NCBI GenBank assembly: GCA_963920705.1
Contig: OY987228.1
Span: forward strand, 18,608,565 to 18,672,564
Origin: Odiellus spinosus
Taxonomy: Eukaryota > Arthropoda > Arachnida > Opiliones > Phalangiidae
Length of the DNA: 64,000 nt
Direction: 5' to 3'
Shown here: positions 24,240 through 37,773 of the stretch, one piece after another
How the letters are laid out: every line of letters begins with the position of its first letter
How positions within the stretch are numbered: the stretch's first letter is position 1
The notes under the pieces: generated by a model
What the model saw: only the letters and a program-made list of their open reading frames with translations
Database searches by the model: none
Told to the model about the DNA's origin: nothing
Translations under genes and position numbers: made by a program

Positions 24240-26261
24240 GTGCGAACAAAACTACATACAATATTAGACTATATCAAATTTCGTAAACATTTTTTTTCTT
24301 AAAAACGTCTTTCCAGATTCAATTCCCTCGACAATTAGTCGTAGAATATTTACTCGCCACTCATTATTAATCAAGAGGCGCTGGTACTAAGCTCTCGTCT
24401 CGAGGGTCTCTTAAATTCTCGAATAAAAAAATTTTGGGGGAAATTCCTTACCTAACATATCGGGTTTAATATAAAAACCTCGAATAGTCGTAAATGCGAA
24501 CGTGGTTGTTAGGCCTAACCCCTAAAAGGCCCCCAAAAAATTCTTATTTAGTAGGAAGAACTGATAGGCGAGTTACGAAAAGAAGAAGATGAAGAAAAAA
24601 TTGTCAGGATTTTATATTAGAAGGGACGGGGATCAGTGACAACGAGACAGAGTAAATAATAACCTTTCTTGACCCTTGAAAAATGTTGTCAACTAAATCT
24701 CGACGCTGTTTAATTTAAAGAGTTTATACTTGACTTAATCATAATATTAGGCTTCAAATCTTAACACGTATAAATTGTGCTCAAATAAAAATAATACTCT
24801 ACCATGGATTCTAATTTCTAGAAAATTCTAATACTTATTTTTATTTTATTTTAGTGCATGTATATATTATACCGAAATACTAAAATATAAACCTTATATC
24901 AACTATAACCTCCGCTAGCCTCGAGATAAAGTCACCATTAACGTCTCTATACTCGTATACAAGAATTGTTAGCACAAACTGCTTTCTTTCATACGGTGTG
25001 TAACATTGCGTATCATTCCGCCTTATGTTTTCCCATGACATCAACTCCCCCTCAACAGAAGTATATCAAAAGCTTGAACCGCGTTTTAAAAGAGTTTTGT
25101 TTGCCAATGAACGACGAAACTTTTCACCTTGGTCTTCGTACACCGTCAGAATTTACTAGTTAGGGATCCTCCACTAAGCATTTATAGATAAAATATATTA
25201 CGTGGACATACTAAGACTAATACGTTTTACGTTCGACCATGTATATCATTGTTTATTGGTTAGCGCTATAGTTGAGACTTAAAAGCGTTGTAGAATAACG
25301 TAATAATACATCCGAAGACAAACTGGGGTGGACCACCCCTTAAGGGGGACTTTTCCCCAACCCATGACCCCCCCCTCTTTAATCAGATGTTTGTTTGAAG
25401 GAAAAGAAGAATGCGAAAGCGCGGCCTGCTTTGGTGGATACCCGATGGAGAACGCTAGTGTTTGAGCAAGAATGGGAGAGTGCCGAAAGGGGCTAAAATG
25501 ACAGTCACTCCTTGAAAACGCGGTGCTGGTAGATAAACGCCTAGTGTTGCTTTTCAAACTCGGTCGCTTGATTGCCCTGGGGTGAACTGCTAATTCAGTT
25601 TGCGTCGCAACGCGCCAAGCTTTCCAAAAGTTCCCGTGTTTTAGTTTGCGCAGTTTGGCAAAAGAATGAACTGGCGGAAGGGGGAAAGGTTAGAGAGTGA
25701 CGAAACCTTGCTAAAGCTATAGGTTCCGTATACCGTATAAAAAGCCTTTCGGAACAACGGATCGAAGAGCCGAAGACGATGAAATTTTCCAACCACGTAA
25801 CGAGGGGGCCCAAAACGAACGAAGGGCCGCTAAAACAAACTTTCCGTTTCGGAATTGGTAACAATCCTCCGCGCCTAAAGCGAGACTAGCGCCACCGTTG
25901 GCGTGGTTAATTCTTTGGGTAAAGTTAATCACCTAAGGCGGAAGAAAAGCCAAGGATGAAGAGAACAAGCGGGACGAAAAAAAAAAAAAAGATTCTATCG
26001 GATAAAAAAAGATAGAAGTCGCCGAGAGAAATTGGGTTCGCGCTGAGGAAAGGAAAATTCTATACGAAAGATAATCAAATTACGATATTAAACTGGTGCC
26101 TAGGCTTCGCACTCCAATTTTACGCTATACTAGTACATTCTAGAGTACATACGTTGGCGCAAAAAACGCAATAACACAAACCTTATCTCAAGTAGACTAA
26201 ATTCAGAAAAATCTATACCTATACCATATTTCCAGAAGCTGATAAGATTAAACTGCAGTTT
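24240..26261. other. Region upstream of the BTB-kelch gene; nothing definite
   Basis: AT-rich to about 25.2 kb, then a G+C-richer segment at about 25.28-25.95 kb with open frames on both strands and no domain. If the BTB-kelch gene has a non-coding first exon, this segment is the natural place to look for it. A 15-base GCGTAT..CCGCC motif at about 25005 belongs to a dispersed repeat. Confidence 0.4.
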
Positions 26262-26325
26262 TGCGTATAATTCTTTTTATATTATTTTTTGTTATCGCGT
26301 ATTTCGAACGATGTGTTAATTGTAG
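26262..26325 (+). promoter_or_regulatory. Possible 3' splice site just upstream of the BTB-kelch ATG
   Basis: A T-rich tract at about 26270-26292 is followed by TGTAG immediately before the ATG at 26326. That matches a 3' splice acceptor layout and would put a 5'-UTR intron, or a trans-splice site, directly against the start codon. Nothing else upstream identifies a promoter or first exon. This is inference from composition only. Confidence 0.3.
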
Positions 26326-28056
26326 ATGTTATCCTCTAACAAACGGCTCAGAGATTTTTCACCAGTGCATTTAGAAAATGTAATTATAGAGCAGAATTTA
26401 TTTAAAATGTTGGCGAGTCAGGCTATTATGAGAGAATTCATGTTAGATAGATCGAAGAAAGTATTCACCGACGGAATTCTTAGAGTTGAAGGCCAAACTT
26501 ACGACGTTCATAAACTCTTACTGAAAATTTCGAGCCCGTATTTCGTCAAATTGTTCGAAAGCCCTTTAACGGAAGGGCACGATGTAGAACTGAAAGGGGT
26601 GAGTAAAGAAGCCTTCGAGATGATACTAGATTTTTTATACGGAAAGGAATTGGACATAAACGTCGATAACATCGAGGAATTGCTCGTCGCGTCAGACATG
26701 TTTTGCGTCGATCTACTATTCGAAAAATGTCTATTTTACTTCGAAACTCACTGGCGTGAAATTGAGGACGTGTCAACAGTGTACCAATTAGCGGATCATT
26801 TCAAACTAGAGAAAGTCGTACACCAGGTCCTGGTCAAGTTTACCAACGAATACTTGGCGACATTTCCCCTAGGAAAAGACATTTCGGAAGTATCTTACGA
26901 TATAATACGAGCTACTCTAGAAAGCGAGTTTCGGGTTCAAATCACGGAAGAAGAATATTTGATGGAGATTATATGGGAATGGTTACTGCACAATCCGCGA
27001 AACCGCTTAGAACACGCGGAATTTTTGCTTTCGAGGGTAAAACCGGAATGCGTAGCCCCAACGGCGATGGAAAATCGCTTACTTCTGATACAAGATTTAT
27101 TCAAAGACGCTGAAGACGGCCAAGTCACGAGTCAAAGAGTGGTGGATATCCTCCGGAGAAAGTTAACCATAAAAAAGGCTCGAATGACCCAACTGAGAAT
27201 CGCTTTTCGCGTCGCGGACTTCGGTGAACACGACGTGCAAATCGTAGACTCTTTAAACTGGAAGGTTGACCGATTTCTTATAAACTTCAAGATTCAAGAA
27301 ATATTACTGGTAAACGACGTAGTGTACCTTTTCGGAAACAAAAAAGTCTCGACGTACGACTTTCGCTCGCAAATCGTCACTCCTATACTAGAATTGAAAA
27401 ACAGTAAGTTCCGATTCGGAGTAACCGTCAGTTTGGGTTCCCTGTACTTGATTGGTGGAATCGAACAATTGAAGCCTAACCAAGTAACTTCGTTCATCTA
27501 TCAATACGATCGGAAGTTCCAACAATGGTTACCCAGAGTGGGACACGAATCGGGCACATTTTCCTTGTGTTCGCCTTCGATATTGGAAAATGACGGTACT
27601 ATTTATATAGTCGGTGGCGAAAGCAAGGACGGGATACCCATGAAAAAATGCTACAGGTACACCACCACTAGCCAAACATTTTCGAGCTACGACACGACGC
27701 TTTACGTTAAAAAACCTAAATTGGCCGTTAAAGATAATACCCTGTTTATGTTTTCGACCGAAAAGGGTGCCTCACCCGGCTTGCAAAGACTTCATCTTCA
27801 TAGTCAAAGTAAAAACCCCCTTCCCTTAAGCAAAGTTAATTTTCGTTTAAGTTGCGCCGTTCTGGATGTTCTGGCAATCGCGGAGGGAATAGTAGTGGCG
27901 TTTCGGGACGACTCTGAACCCCAAGACGTTTATTTATGCTTGTACCACCCGGAAGAAGATTATCTGGAAACGTTGGGTTACGCGCGCGGTTCTGACCCAA
28001 TATTTAAAGACGACTTATTCGGTAATAATTATAAAGTGTTTTTAAAGCAATTTTAA
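26326..28056 (+). CDS. BTB-BACK-kelch protein, single exon
   Basis: The 576-residue open frame starts at an ATG directly preceded by an in-frame TAG, so it cannot extend upstream without splicing. Residues about 40-140 form a BTB/POZ domain: DGILRVEGQTYDVHKLLL at 49-66, then SSPYFVKLF, matching the family pattern of D-h-x-h-x-V-x-G and H-K-x-h-L. A BACK domain follows at about 145-250, with a W-rich stretch EIIWEWLLHN at 214-223. The C-terminal half (about 320-540) is a degraded kelch region. Only two GG doublets are clear, LIGGIEQL near 375-382 and IVGGESK near 428-434, although kelch propellers usually have five or six blades. Family members typically act as substrate adaptors for Cullin-3 ubiquitin ligases or bind actin; the substrate here cannot be inferred. 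The length is normal for the family. The frame is uninterrupted and is the only confident host gene in the window. Confidence 0.9.
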   Translation: MLSSNKRLRDFSPVHLENVIIEQNLFKMLASQAIMREFMLDRSKKVFTDGILRVEGQTYDVHKLLLKISSPYFVKLFESPLTEGHDVELKGVSKEAFEMILDFLYGKELDINVDNIEELLVASDMFCVDLLFEKCLFYFETHWREIEDVSTVYQLADHFKLEKVVHQVLVKFTNEYLATFPLGKDISEVSYDIIRATLESEFRVQITEEEYLMEIIWEWLLHNPRNRLEHAEFLLSRVKPECVAPTAMENRLLLIQDLFKDAEDGQVTSQRVVDILRRKLTIKKARMTQLRIAFRVADFGEHDVQIVDSLNWKVDRFLINFKIQEILLVNDVVYLFGNKKVSTYDFRSQIVTPILELKNSKFRFGVTVSLGSLYLIGGIEQLKPNQVTSFIYQYDRKFQQWLPRVGHESGTFSLCSPSILENDGTIYIVGGESKDGIPMKKCYRYTTTSQTFSSYDTTLYVKKPKLAVKDNTLFMFSTEKGASPGLQRLHLHSQSKNPLPLSKVNFRLSCAVLDVLAIAEGIVVAFRDDSEPQDVYLCLYHPEEDYLETLGYARGSDPIFKDDLFGNNYKVFLKQF

Positions 28057-28109
28057 CTTCTAAAGACTTCTATTTAATTTATGTTTATGTACGTTATAAA
28101 GCTATAGAA

Positions 28110-28115
28110 AATAAA
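28110..28115 (+). terminator. Polyadenylation signal AATAAA of the BTB-kelch gene
   Basis: A canonical AATAAA lies 54 bases after the stop codon at 28054-28056, in an AT-rich stretch followed by a T-rich segment. It would give a very short 3' UTR of about 70-80 bases. No genomic A-tract follows it, which argues against the gene being a recent processed retrocopy. Confidence 0.6.
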
Positions 28116-28139
28116 ATACGTTTTTATACAATGATTCGG

Positions 28140-31100
28140 TTCAATATTAGGGTGGAGAATTAATCCGGGAATATTTTTCGAAGTTAGCGAACAAATAAGC
28201 TCGAAACTTCTTGAGTGCGATTTCGCGTGTAGCCGTTTATTCGCGCCACTCGTCGTTAATCAAATTGATTAAATTACCAACGTAGAGAGCTTGGAAGCCT
28301 AAGCGACTAAAGGAGACGGCTGGACAAAAACCTAAACAGGATCGAACGACGGTTCTCATTCTCTTAACGAGTTTTTGCTTTCTACAAAATACAATTTAAA
28401 AAAATAAATCTAGCGCATTGCGAAACTGCGAATACACGAAGGAGTAAATTAAGCCCCATATCGGAGAGGAAAAAAAAAAGCGATAAGTTTTTGTTTTTTA
28501 GTTACGCGAAAACTTGTTTTGAGTCACTGTCGCGTTCTTAGTACTGTCCGTCGCAACCCCCACTGTCAAAGACAAGGATGCTTACGCGAAAATATCAGAG
28601 AGAGATTGATTACTATCTAAATTTCCCTACAAGATAGTTTATAACTACGGAGCCTGGGAGGTTTCTCCGCGGAGTAATAATAAATAGAGAAACAGAAGTA
28701 AAATCACGGAGAAATAATAAAGTGAGAGCCAGACGCTAAATTATGGATTAGGGCTAATAACAGGAGAGCTAGACGTCATTGATACAAATTGGCCGCGGTA
28801 TTAAGATCGCCGTCTAATTAGAGCGAAAAGCTCAACGCGAAAACCCCTCAAGCCCAAAAATTTAACGTGAAAATATTCTTTCGTCATGGATTTAATTTAC
28901 AACTTCGGCCGCGAAAACAAGTCGTCTCGTCGCGTAACTACCGCGGCCAGACGACCATCTTGTTTCTCTTCTATGAGAATACACTTTTAATATTTCATGG
29001 TAGGGTGATAACGGCGTCTCGCGTTAAAATTCTAAAAGAAGAGAACGTTACGGTTCGTGGAAGAGAAAATGTTAAAAACAGTTGACACAACGCCTAAAAA
29101 TCACAAAGGTAAACACGGACAATTCGAAAAATACGCGTTAAGGCCAATGTTGTCAAACACGCCAAAACAACGGGTATTCTCATTACCGGCGTCTAAAACG
29201 CTAAATGTTGGTCGAGCTTGGAAAAGAAATAAGGGCAAATGCGTATTGGTCACGCCATATCTCAATTTGAAAAAACAGCGCCGGACTTGACGCTTTAAGT
29301 CCATCACCCGGCGGCGCGTGATCATATACGTAGAAACTTTGCTCCGGTCGAATTAGCCAGCGTATATATATATAAAAACTGTTGATTACCGACTATAGAG
29401 ATTTCCCCCTTTTACAACATGCCCCACGCACGCGCTCAGTTACGATTTCGCGTTTCTCTGGCCAAATCCAGCGGACACTGGTCATTTATCGGGTTTTTGG
29501 GGAAGGGGTAGAACCAGGCCGTATACGCGTGCCGAAGCTCGATAACTTAAAAGAGGAACAATCAATGGAAAAGCTTTCGGACGCATCTCCGGTCCGAAAA
29601 GAAAGGGGTCGAATAAAATGGAGAGGGGGGTAGGATTCGGCGAGTGGTCAGCGAACTTTAACTACGCATTAAGGGCGCGGGAAGAGGCATAAATCAAACG
29701 GGTTAGCGGCGACTCACTCCCGAGTGCCGGACATTGTCCAGAGCTCGAAAAAAAAACAGGAGATGGAGCAGGGTATATATATATATACGTATAAAAGTGT
29801 AGAAAATCAGGGCGATAGACCAGGGTACGAGAGGTCATCGCTGGTTAAAAGGGAAACGGCCGCTGTCACGCTATCCCACTGACCATTTCTGGTAGCCAAT
29901 GTGGTGTATAAAGCTTGGGTTTTTGGACTCACCATTGTCCGGAGAGGATCTATCGCCGGGGCGGTGGCTATTGTCCATCTCCTGTCCACCGTGACGAAAC
30001 GCCGACGCCGACGACGCGACACGACGCTCTTCGATAAACGAGTCATAAACTTGATTAGAGAGACCGGCTCCTCTCGTCATCGTCTTTTCCTAGAAATAAA
30101 ATAAAAGCGACGTTTTATAGCGTTATTTCTCATGTAGCGCCGTTAATCGATTTTAGGCTTAGCAGCCAGTAAAGTCAAATTCTGGTTTTGAGTTGGGAAT
30201 ATTTAACCTAGAGTTTCCTTATCATTTACCGATAATTTAATCTCACGACATAAATATGAAACATTATCACTGTAGTGTAAATAATGGAAATGGTGCGTGA
30301 CAACTTTTCTTTCCCAGATAAAGATGCATGTTCGCCTGTATATAAATTGTAAGACATGATTTTCGCACTGAGAATCTAAATGTAACTTTGGAAGAAAATA
30401 TTTTCCCCAATTCAATGAATTTATCTCATCAATTTGTGAGGTATTTCGTGCGCTATCTTTTGAAATAGCGCGTATAACCACTGGACTTTTTGGAAAACAC
30501 CTTTTGCTGCTTGATAAGGCGAAGCTTATCACATTTCTCGCCAAAATGGTCGATTCCAAAATAAACCAGAAAAGATAAGATCCCTTATATAAAAGTAATC
30601 AAATAAAATAACCTATAATTTTTGTACGCGATGTTAAGTCAAGATTTAGAAGCACATTAAGCTCGTGTTGATAAAATTAAGTCTAAAAATTATGTAACCT
30701 TAACTAAATATTCACAAATAAACAAATCAAATTAAAAAATTAAGTATTTGATTCAGCGTGTACAAGTTTATCAACCAAGAATATAGTCAGACTCAGTTAA
30801 GTTTCCTTCAAGATATTTTTATATTTCATTGAAAACACGGTTTTTTATAAATTAAGGGTTAATGTGCGACACCATTTGAAATGGGATTGTGAAAATGCGT
30901 CGTCAAAGCAAAAAGCTGGTATAAACATTTGTAACATCTAACGGATATTATAACCATATAATCCGAAATTTGGTTAGATAAAAAGCACCTTAAAAATATA
31001 TCATATTCTGCAAGTTCTTCATCTTAAATTTACCACTGAAAGCGGTACAATAAAGTTTAAATTTCCTCACGAACGAATCGCGTCATTCTCTAATACCTGA

Positions 31101-34100
31101 TATTAACCACGTGAAACACTTCTTACATCATCCCTAATGGTCAACTATAGAAATTGGCCTACTGTGAGAGTGGAAATAAACGCTATAAAGAAAGGGAACA
31201 GAGGGGGTTATTGGCCAAGGGAACAGTGTCACGCTAACGACAGGGACCAGCGCCGAGAGGAATGGCGTTTGGCGTGTACCTCGTGACCTGGACTCACTTT
31301 GTTTCGGCCTTCCATTATACCGACGGACATTCCAGGCGCAGCCTTAATTGTTTTTATCGGAGCGGCTAAATTCGGTTTCCCCTTTAACTCGTTCCCTCTA
31401 CCATCATCTCATCCTTTTAGGGCGATTGCGCGGAGAGAAGATAGAAAGAGGAACGGAAAGTAGATTACGAAAAGGGGAAAAAAAGGGTTAGGGGATGATT
31501 GAAAACGTAAGCGAGGGAGAGATTCCCCCGTCTAATGGTTCCTTTATAAATGGCCATCGTCCAAAGCGCCCTAATCATACAACTTCCCCAATTACGGTGG
31601 ACGTAACGCGAAAGTGTCACACTTACGAAATATAGACTTGTTTTTATAGAAATAGAAAATATTTTCTCATTAGTAAAATTTCCCGTTATTTGTCAGCTAG
31701 GAAACGTAAAAATACAGAATAAAATTTTTGGGGAAATCTAGCAAGATTTCGTTTTGCGTGCTGACAAGTTCTTTGATAAGCAGGGTTTGATTAAGTTTTA
31801 TAATCTTAATCTCTAGAATGCCTACTTTGCGATAACATATCACGCGATTTTATCAAGAGGAGTTCGAAGACAAAAAATATGGTCACTTAAAGAAGGATCA
31901 TATTCGCTTTTCATTATGGCGTAGACATTCGGGATTATGAGTAGGTCTATTTTTTTTAATAATTTCTGGACTTTTTCTCACTATGTATTTGGTGACGACA
32001 CACCCTTTTCGAGTGGCTCATAGAATTTTATTATTAATTACAAAATAATCTAGGGGATGTTTAATTTCAAATGGTGTAATCGGTTTATACATAGAAAAGT
32101 AACGGCCATTTTAAGATAGGGGTCATTTTTCAATTTTCACTTATTTTGTATCTCGTGGCGAGACATCCTTTTCGAGCGGCTCCTGATAATTTTACTTTTT
32201 TAAAACAATCTAATGAATGCGTACATTCTTATTAGGTAATCAGATTTTGTCTCAGAAGAGTTTGTAGAGAAAAGTTAAGGTTATTTTAGAATAAAAGTAT
32301 TTTTTGGTTATTTCCGCGTTAATTACCAGAGTAAATTACCGAGTTAGAACTCTGCACCAAACCTAAGCGAACTTTCTTTTCCAGCTAAAAAAGCCCGAAA
32401 ATAATCTTTAAGAATGAGGTCCTTTTAGGCTGTAGAGTTGATCACTTTTGAAGTAATATGATTTAAAGTTTCATTCGAAGTTTTAAAACGATTAACCACT
32501 AACCGAATTTCGTGGTTGTCCATTCAATAAGCCTCACTTTGAAAGGGTGAATGCGAAATTTTGCGGGGTAATATTGACTAGTGACCTTTCCCTGTTCAAA
32601 GGGATTTATAAGCGTACGGAGGAAAGGGTGGGTGCGAGTGACGGGTAAAATCTCGCCAAGGGACCTTCGAATCTTTAGGAAATTGATTTAGGGCGGAGGA
32701 GGAAAGGTGCATTACGCGGAGATCGACTAACTAGAACATGATGAACGAGGAAATAATAGTTTCCTAGAGAGAGAGTCACTGGCCACGCCGTATATCGTGG
32801 AGAACAAGGGAGGTAGCCAAATGAGAAAGGGATTATACTGGCAGGTGGTCCGCGAAAACTTTCAACGCTGTCCACCAGGCGGCGAAATTTAATTAACTGG
32901 GTACTCCTTGCTGGGCAGGAAATGGAAATGGAAAAGAAAGTGGGAAAGATTGGAAATTGCGTGAATACGTAATAAAGTAAAGACAATTTATTGTTAACAC
33001 AAAAACACTACGGCCAGACTATCAGGGCTGCACCGTGAAAGTCAAACAAGGTGGGCAAAACAGTTAAAATAGATTTTGGTAGTGATAGGCAACCTTACTT
33101 AAAAATTTAACCTTAAGATATTAGCACCATTTATTTTCCAGTATTGGTAAAGCCTTAAGTGATGGAACCTTTTTGGGAACCAAAATAAACTCGGCCAAAG
33201 ATGAAAACAAACAAATTGTTTGATCTTTTCCATAAGAACTGATACATAAACTATAGATGCAAGTACTGCTACGAGATATTATATATAGGTTTACATTTAT
33301 ACCAGCCAGCCGTTATTCCTTACAAGGAGAGATCCGAAACCCTACAGTTCCTCCGGTTAAAGAGGAGTTTAATGGAATATAATTGACGACCTCTAATCGT
33401 GGCGCGGTCCATTTGCTTCTATCAACTATGTCGGGAAATGGTTTAAATATTGTAATTGATGGGGCGAGCCGCCGCGACCCAAAAGTTTTGTTTACGTTCG
33501 ACGACTCCAAAGTATTTTTCTCCATCAACACCTTGTGGCTTTTCCCGCCATCGGCCTCACCACCTCTCCCCTCCTCATCTCCGCCCGTCATCCAGATCTT
33601 AATTTTATCCCAGTTAAAAATAATCACAATACCGTATAGCACCTCGAGTTACGTCTTTCGATCCGAATTTCGTTTAGTCTGTGGAGACCGTACTGGCACC
33701 ACCGACCCTTCCCTTAACAGTTTTAATCTTTTCTGAAAGGAGGGAGGGGGGTGTCTTATACGCCGTAATGACTCTTATTCCGAAGACATTTATTTAGTAA
33801 ACGCTTATGTATTCCCTGTATGGCTATGTATAAACTAAAACGTGATGGATAACCCCGCGGCCCAAGCCAGAAACTTTGACGCCGTCGTTTTTCCCACACG
33901 AGCAACCAGAGGGAGATCGTCTCTCTCTAATAAGAAATTAGTTGGCTTTCCCCCTCCTAATCGCGTAAACATCGGCGTTCCATTACTGAAAATCGAGCAA
34001 ATCGGCGCCCAGATTCCCACGACTCGTAAAACGTACCGTTATAAATACAATAGAAAGTCTTATGCCACTGAAAAACCTAAAAATTAGGCAACAATAACGA

Positions 34101-36300
34101 AAAGAAACCAAGAACTGATGGGAGTTTCGTCCGATTCACGTGGGAGATTGGATATTAGTCCGAGACAAAAAGAACGCCAAAAACAAGAGCACCGAGGGGA
34201 TTCGAGGGAAAAAGGGGGTCATAATCGCGGCCAATCTGCAGTGGCGGCGACAGATAATCGAGTCTGGAAAAATGACAATCCCTCGAAAGAATGGTCTCTA
34301 TTTTTCCTCTCGTATATAAAAAGGGAAACGCGGCCGCGTGGGTGACCGGAAGTCGACTCGGTTCCTTCGTGGTTTCGGCTTCAGATCACTGACCACAGTT
34401 AGTCCCGCGGCAAAAAAGAGAAAAATAGTGATGGGAAAAAAAGGAGAGTTACGGAAATTCGTAAGAGGGGTAAGTCCGCAGAAACGACGGAGGAAAAAGA
34501 GAATGATAAGACGACCAACTACGAGGATAATATTACTCTAAGGATAATCTCTTCCTTCCCTTCTCCAAAGTTATAGTTTAGTTAAGCCTAAAAACGGGTC
34601 AGCCCTCGAGACGCCCGGTAAAACCATCTTTCATTTTAGAGTTTTATACTACCATATTGTTTTTCCGCAATTCAACGATTAATTCGGTCAACAATACCCG
34701 AAAACATTATCGAGGGCAAAGAATTTCATTCCGAGTTTTCTATTTGGTAGAAGGTAGGACCATTTTTGAATCCGACCTCTCGTCCAGAGAGCGTCCTTCA
34801 ATATTCATACTGCACTCTTAGCTTGGAACGAATATTGTACGTGTACATAGACTCATTGTCTCCGACCAAAAGGGTGGACACCCAGAGAGGATCGCGAAGA
34901 TCTTTAACCGTGAGCTTTTGGTTACGAATCTGGGAAGACAAGACGATTGTCCGCCCCTTCCGTTATAGAAAACCAGGAATACAACTTGGCTATGGGAAAA
35001 GTGATCAGCGCTCTTTCCATCCCGCGCTGATGATATTTTACCTTCCCCGAGTTTTCGCCCTTCTTAATAAAAGGGTTCCCGGGTTAAACCTTCCCCGTTG
35101 AACGTTGAACCAGGGAATGGGGCGAAAAGAGAGAACAAACAATGGGTTGTCAATGCCCCTCGAGTTAGTGGCAACCAAAACACGCCGAAGATTCCACCCT
35201 CTACCGCCCCGTATGGCTTCGGCGTTAGTCCGAGCGAGGGTATAAAGAAAAAGTCAATAATGGTCTCTCGAATTCGATCAAGATTTATTGGGTGGACATA
35301 GAAAAGAGCTGGGGGGAGGGAGAATCTCGTTGAAAACGTCTTCCGATAGAGAATGAGAAGCTAGTGGAAGCGTGCGGGAAGGGGGGGGGGATACGGGAGG
35401 GTCCCGCCAAATTTCCACAGTCGTAATGTTGAATGGTCACGTCAAGACTTTCTCTTTCCTAAATATCTCTTCTTGTAGTAAATTCTCCCCTTTTCGCTGA
35501 ATTATTCATGTCGTAACGCCGGCGCGTTCTTTACCTAAGAATCTATACGAATACGTTTGTGTATAAGTATATAAGAAGAAAAAGACCAAGAGAGCACTTC
35601 GCATATATTACTCATATCAGACCCTACTTCCCTTCGAAATAATCCTCAATCTCCCAGCCTTGTTTCCCAAAAAAAAAAAAGAAATCGCCATGTGTGGCAT
35701 TTTACTTTTGCGGGGAAAATAGAGTTGAATAGCAATAGCAGTTTATGATATTTTACCACAGGACCAATATTCAGTTAGAGGTATAAAAGTGCCATTAGAT
35801 TGTTTCGAAAATATTAAATTTATAATTCGGGAAATATAAATTTATAACATCGTAAAAATATGAATTTTTCTCTATAACCATTGCGTGGAATTATTACGTA
35901 TTCACGAGCGAATAAAATGGAATGTAAGTATTTAAATATTTTAGTAGCGTACAAACGCGTCTTAATTGCTCGAATTAAAATTATGTCCATCGGGGTTTTT
36001 TAAAAGGGGGTATGGCGTACCGCCCACTAAATTAAAGATTCTAATTAACCTATTTCTGGAAAATACTAAAAGAAACACTCGTATTTTCAAGAAAACTAGA
36101 AAAGCCCCCTTGGGTTTTTAGCAAAGTTTACGTTAAGTGTCTTTTATAAATAATTGTAAAGAAATAATTTATGCAAATGATTCTAATGAACCAGCGTAAA
36201 CTTGGAATTTGTAACAGCTTATACTAAAGCCAAGGGCTACCGTATTGTTTTATAATATATGCTGGAATTTTTTTTAAGTAGTCATAATGATAGTGTATTT
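28140..36300. other. Intergenic region with two G+C-richer islands; no gene supported
   Basis: Islands lie at about 28.86-30.1 kb and 33.38-35.45 kb. Both carry open frames on both strands (for example 33313-33642 minus and 33383-33736 plus, which overlap) but no domain or motif that selects one. The DNA at 30.1-33.3 kb is AT-rich and appears unique. Exons may be hidden here. Confidence 0.4.
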
Positions 36301-36304
36301 GAGA

Positions 36305-36305
<1 letters not shown>

Positions 36306-36338
<33 letters not shown>
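36306..36338 (+). repeat. Poly(A) run, 33 bases
   Basis: An uninterrupted A run; a T run of about 18 follows at 36377-36394. The pair could form an A/T hairpin. No retroposed body is seen beside it. Confidence 0.85.
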
Positions 36339-36341
<3 letters not shown>

Positions 36342-36699
36342 TTTTAAAAGATTTTCCTTACTACCCAAATTTTGATTTTTTTTTTTTTTTTTTTGGGGAT
36401 AATTAGCACCCCGATAGATGTATTAATATTATAATTAAATATAATATCTAATAACTAATCTTATGTCATAATTTCTTAAATGACTGTTTATTGGTTTAAT
36501 AAAAATCTGGGGAGGGAATAATCACTAATTCAGGCCTCCCACTCCCAGCCATTTCCAAAAATAAAATATAGGAATAGTATAAGATTAATGTCTTAGTATT
36601 ATGGGAGTTTTATAGGATCAAAAGCGTGGAATAATAAGATTTTATAGGATCCTATTTTTGAATTATATCGGTTTCTTAATGGTTTCGAATTGGAGATCT

Positions 36700-36882
36700 A
36701 GAGGTATAACTTTTGCAAAACAGATTTCCCTGAAATTTCACGGTTTTTCCACGAATATTTCCCTGACATCATTTACAGGTCCAAAACCACCAATTATATT
36801 AAGATAAACCAAGAGAGATAGTCCCAAACTACCCACTTTTTTCCCTGAGATTTCCAGCTTTTCTAGGTTTGTACCAACTCTG
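36700..36882. mobile_element. hAT-like MITE, copy 2
   Basis: The left part AGAGGTATAACTTTTGC leads into TTTCCCTGAAATTTC. The right part is TTTCCCTGAGATTTCC followed by TAGGTTTGTACCAACTCTGG, an inverse CAGAGTTGGTACAAACC end. It shares the CCACGAATATTTCCCTGA block with the fragment at 37.8 kb. Confidence 0.5.
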
Positions 36883-37773
36883 GCAATATAGTTAAAATAT
36901 CAATGTACTGTATAATCAACGACCTTGAGTCATAAAGTGATCCCTATGACGCGTTGATATTTTCCACTCAATGCTATGATTGAAGGTATATCGTGTATAA
37001 AGTAAACATAAAGAGATCCCGTAGAAAAACACGCTTGAAAGTTGATTGCCGTGGAGATTATTTTAAAATGAGCCTTACCTAGTTAAGGACCACCTTAAAA
37101 TAGCTTATTTAAAAATTATACAGCCTAAGACAGGGGCCTGCCGTGACAATATACTAATTTTAGGCCAGATTATCATTTTGGTTTAACTTAGACTAATAAT
37201 ATTAATAATAAACATTTTGGTACAAATACCAACAATAAAAAAATATATTTCACAGATGTATAATTAGGCAAACTCACCAATTAGATGTGTAAGTTAAATA
37301 ATCCATCGAATTTTGCACATCGCGATAACGCCCGCACAATCCGGTAATATAGGTGATCCCCTACTAGGCCACTCTGACTACGCCGAGGTTTAGCGTAATG
37401 ACGATGTAAAAACCGTTTTTAACTATTAAACTCGCGATACTCACGGCAATTTTCGATCAAATTAGATAATATATAACCTAAATTAACTATCACCGATAAA
37501 TTTGAATGATTAACTTGAAATATTTCGACAGGTTTAGTGGAAATAATCTCCGCTCAACGCGTCCCTTTACACTTGATACGTGAATGGCCTCGTTGAATCC
37601 AGGAGAATTCCAACGCTAGGCCTACGACGCGTTAAAAAAGTATGTACTTCTTGGAGAGCCATTTAAAATTACAAACTAACGAATATATTTCGTATTATTC
37701 TAGCCTGATAATAAATGATAAAAAAAGTATAATTATATTACTAATAACAGGAAATCATACTTAAATAAATAAT

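Noticed and set aside
33313-33736. Overlapping open frames of more than 100 codons on both strands
   Set aside because: Neither shows a domain, and G+C-rich DNA with few stops explains both. No basis to prefer one.
36300-36400. Poly(A) and poly(T) runs as marks of retroposed genes
   Set aside because: No SINE, LINE or processed-gene body or target duplication could be found beside any of the long A runs.
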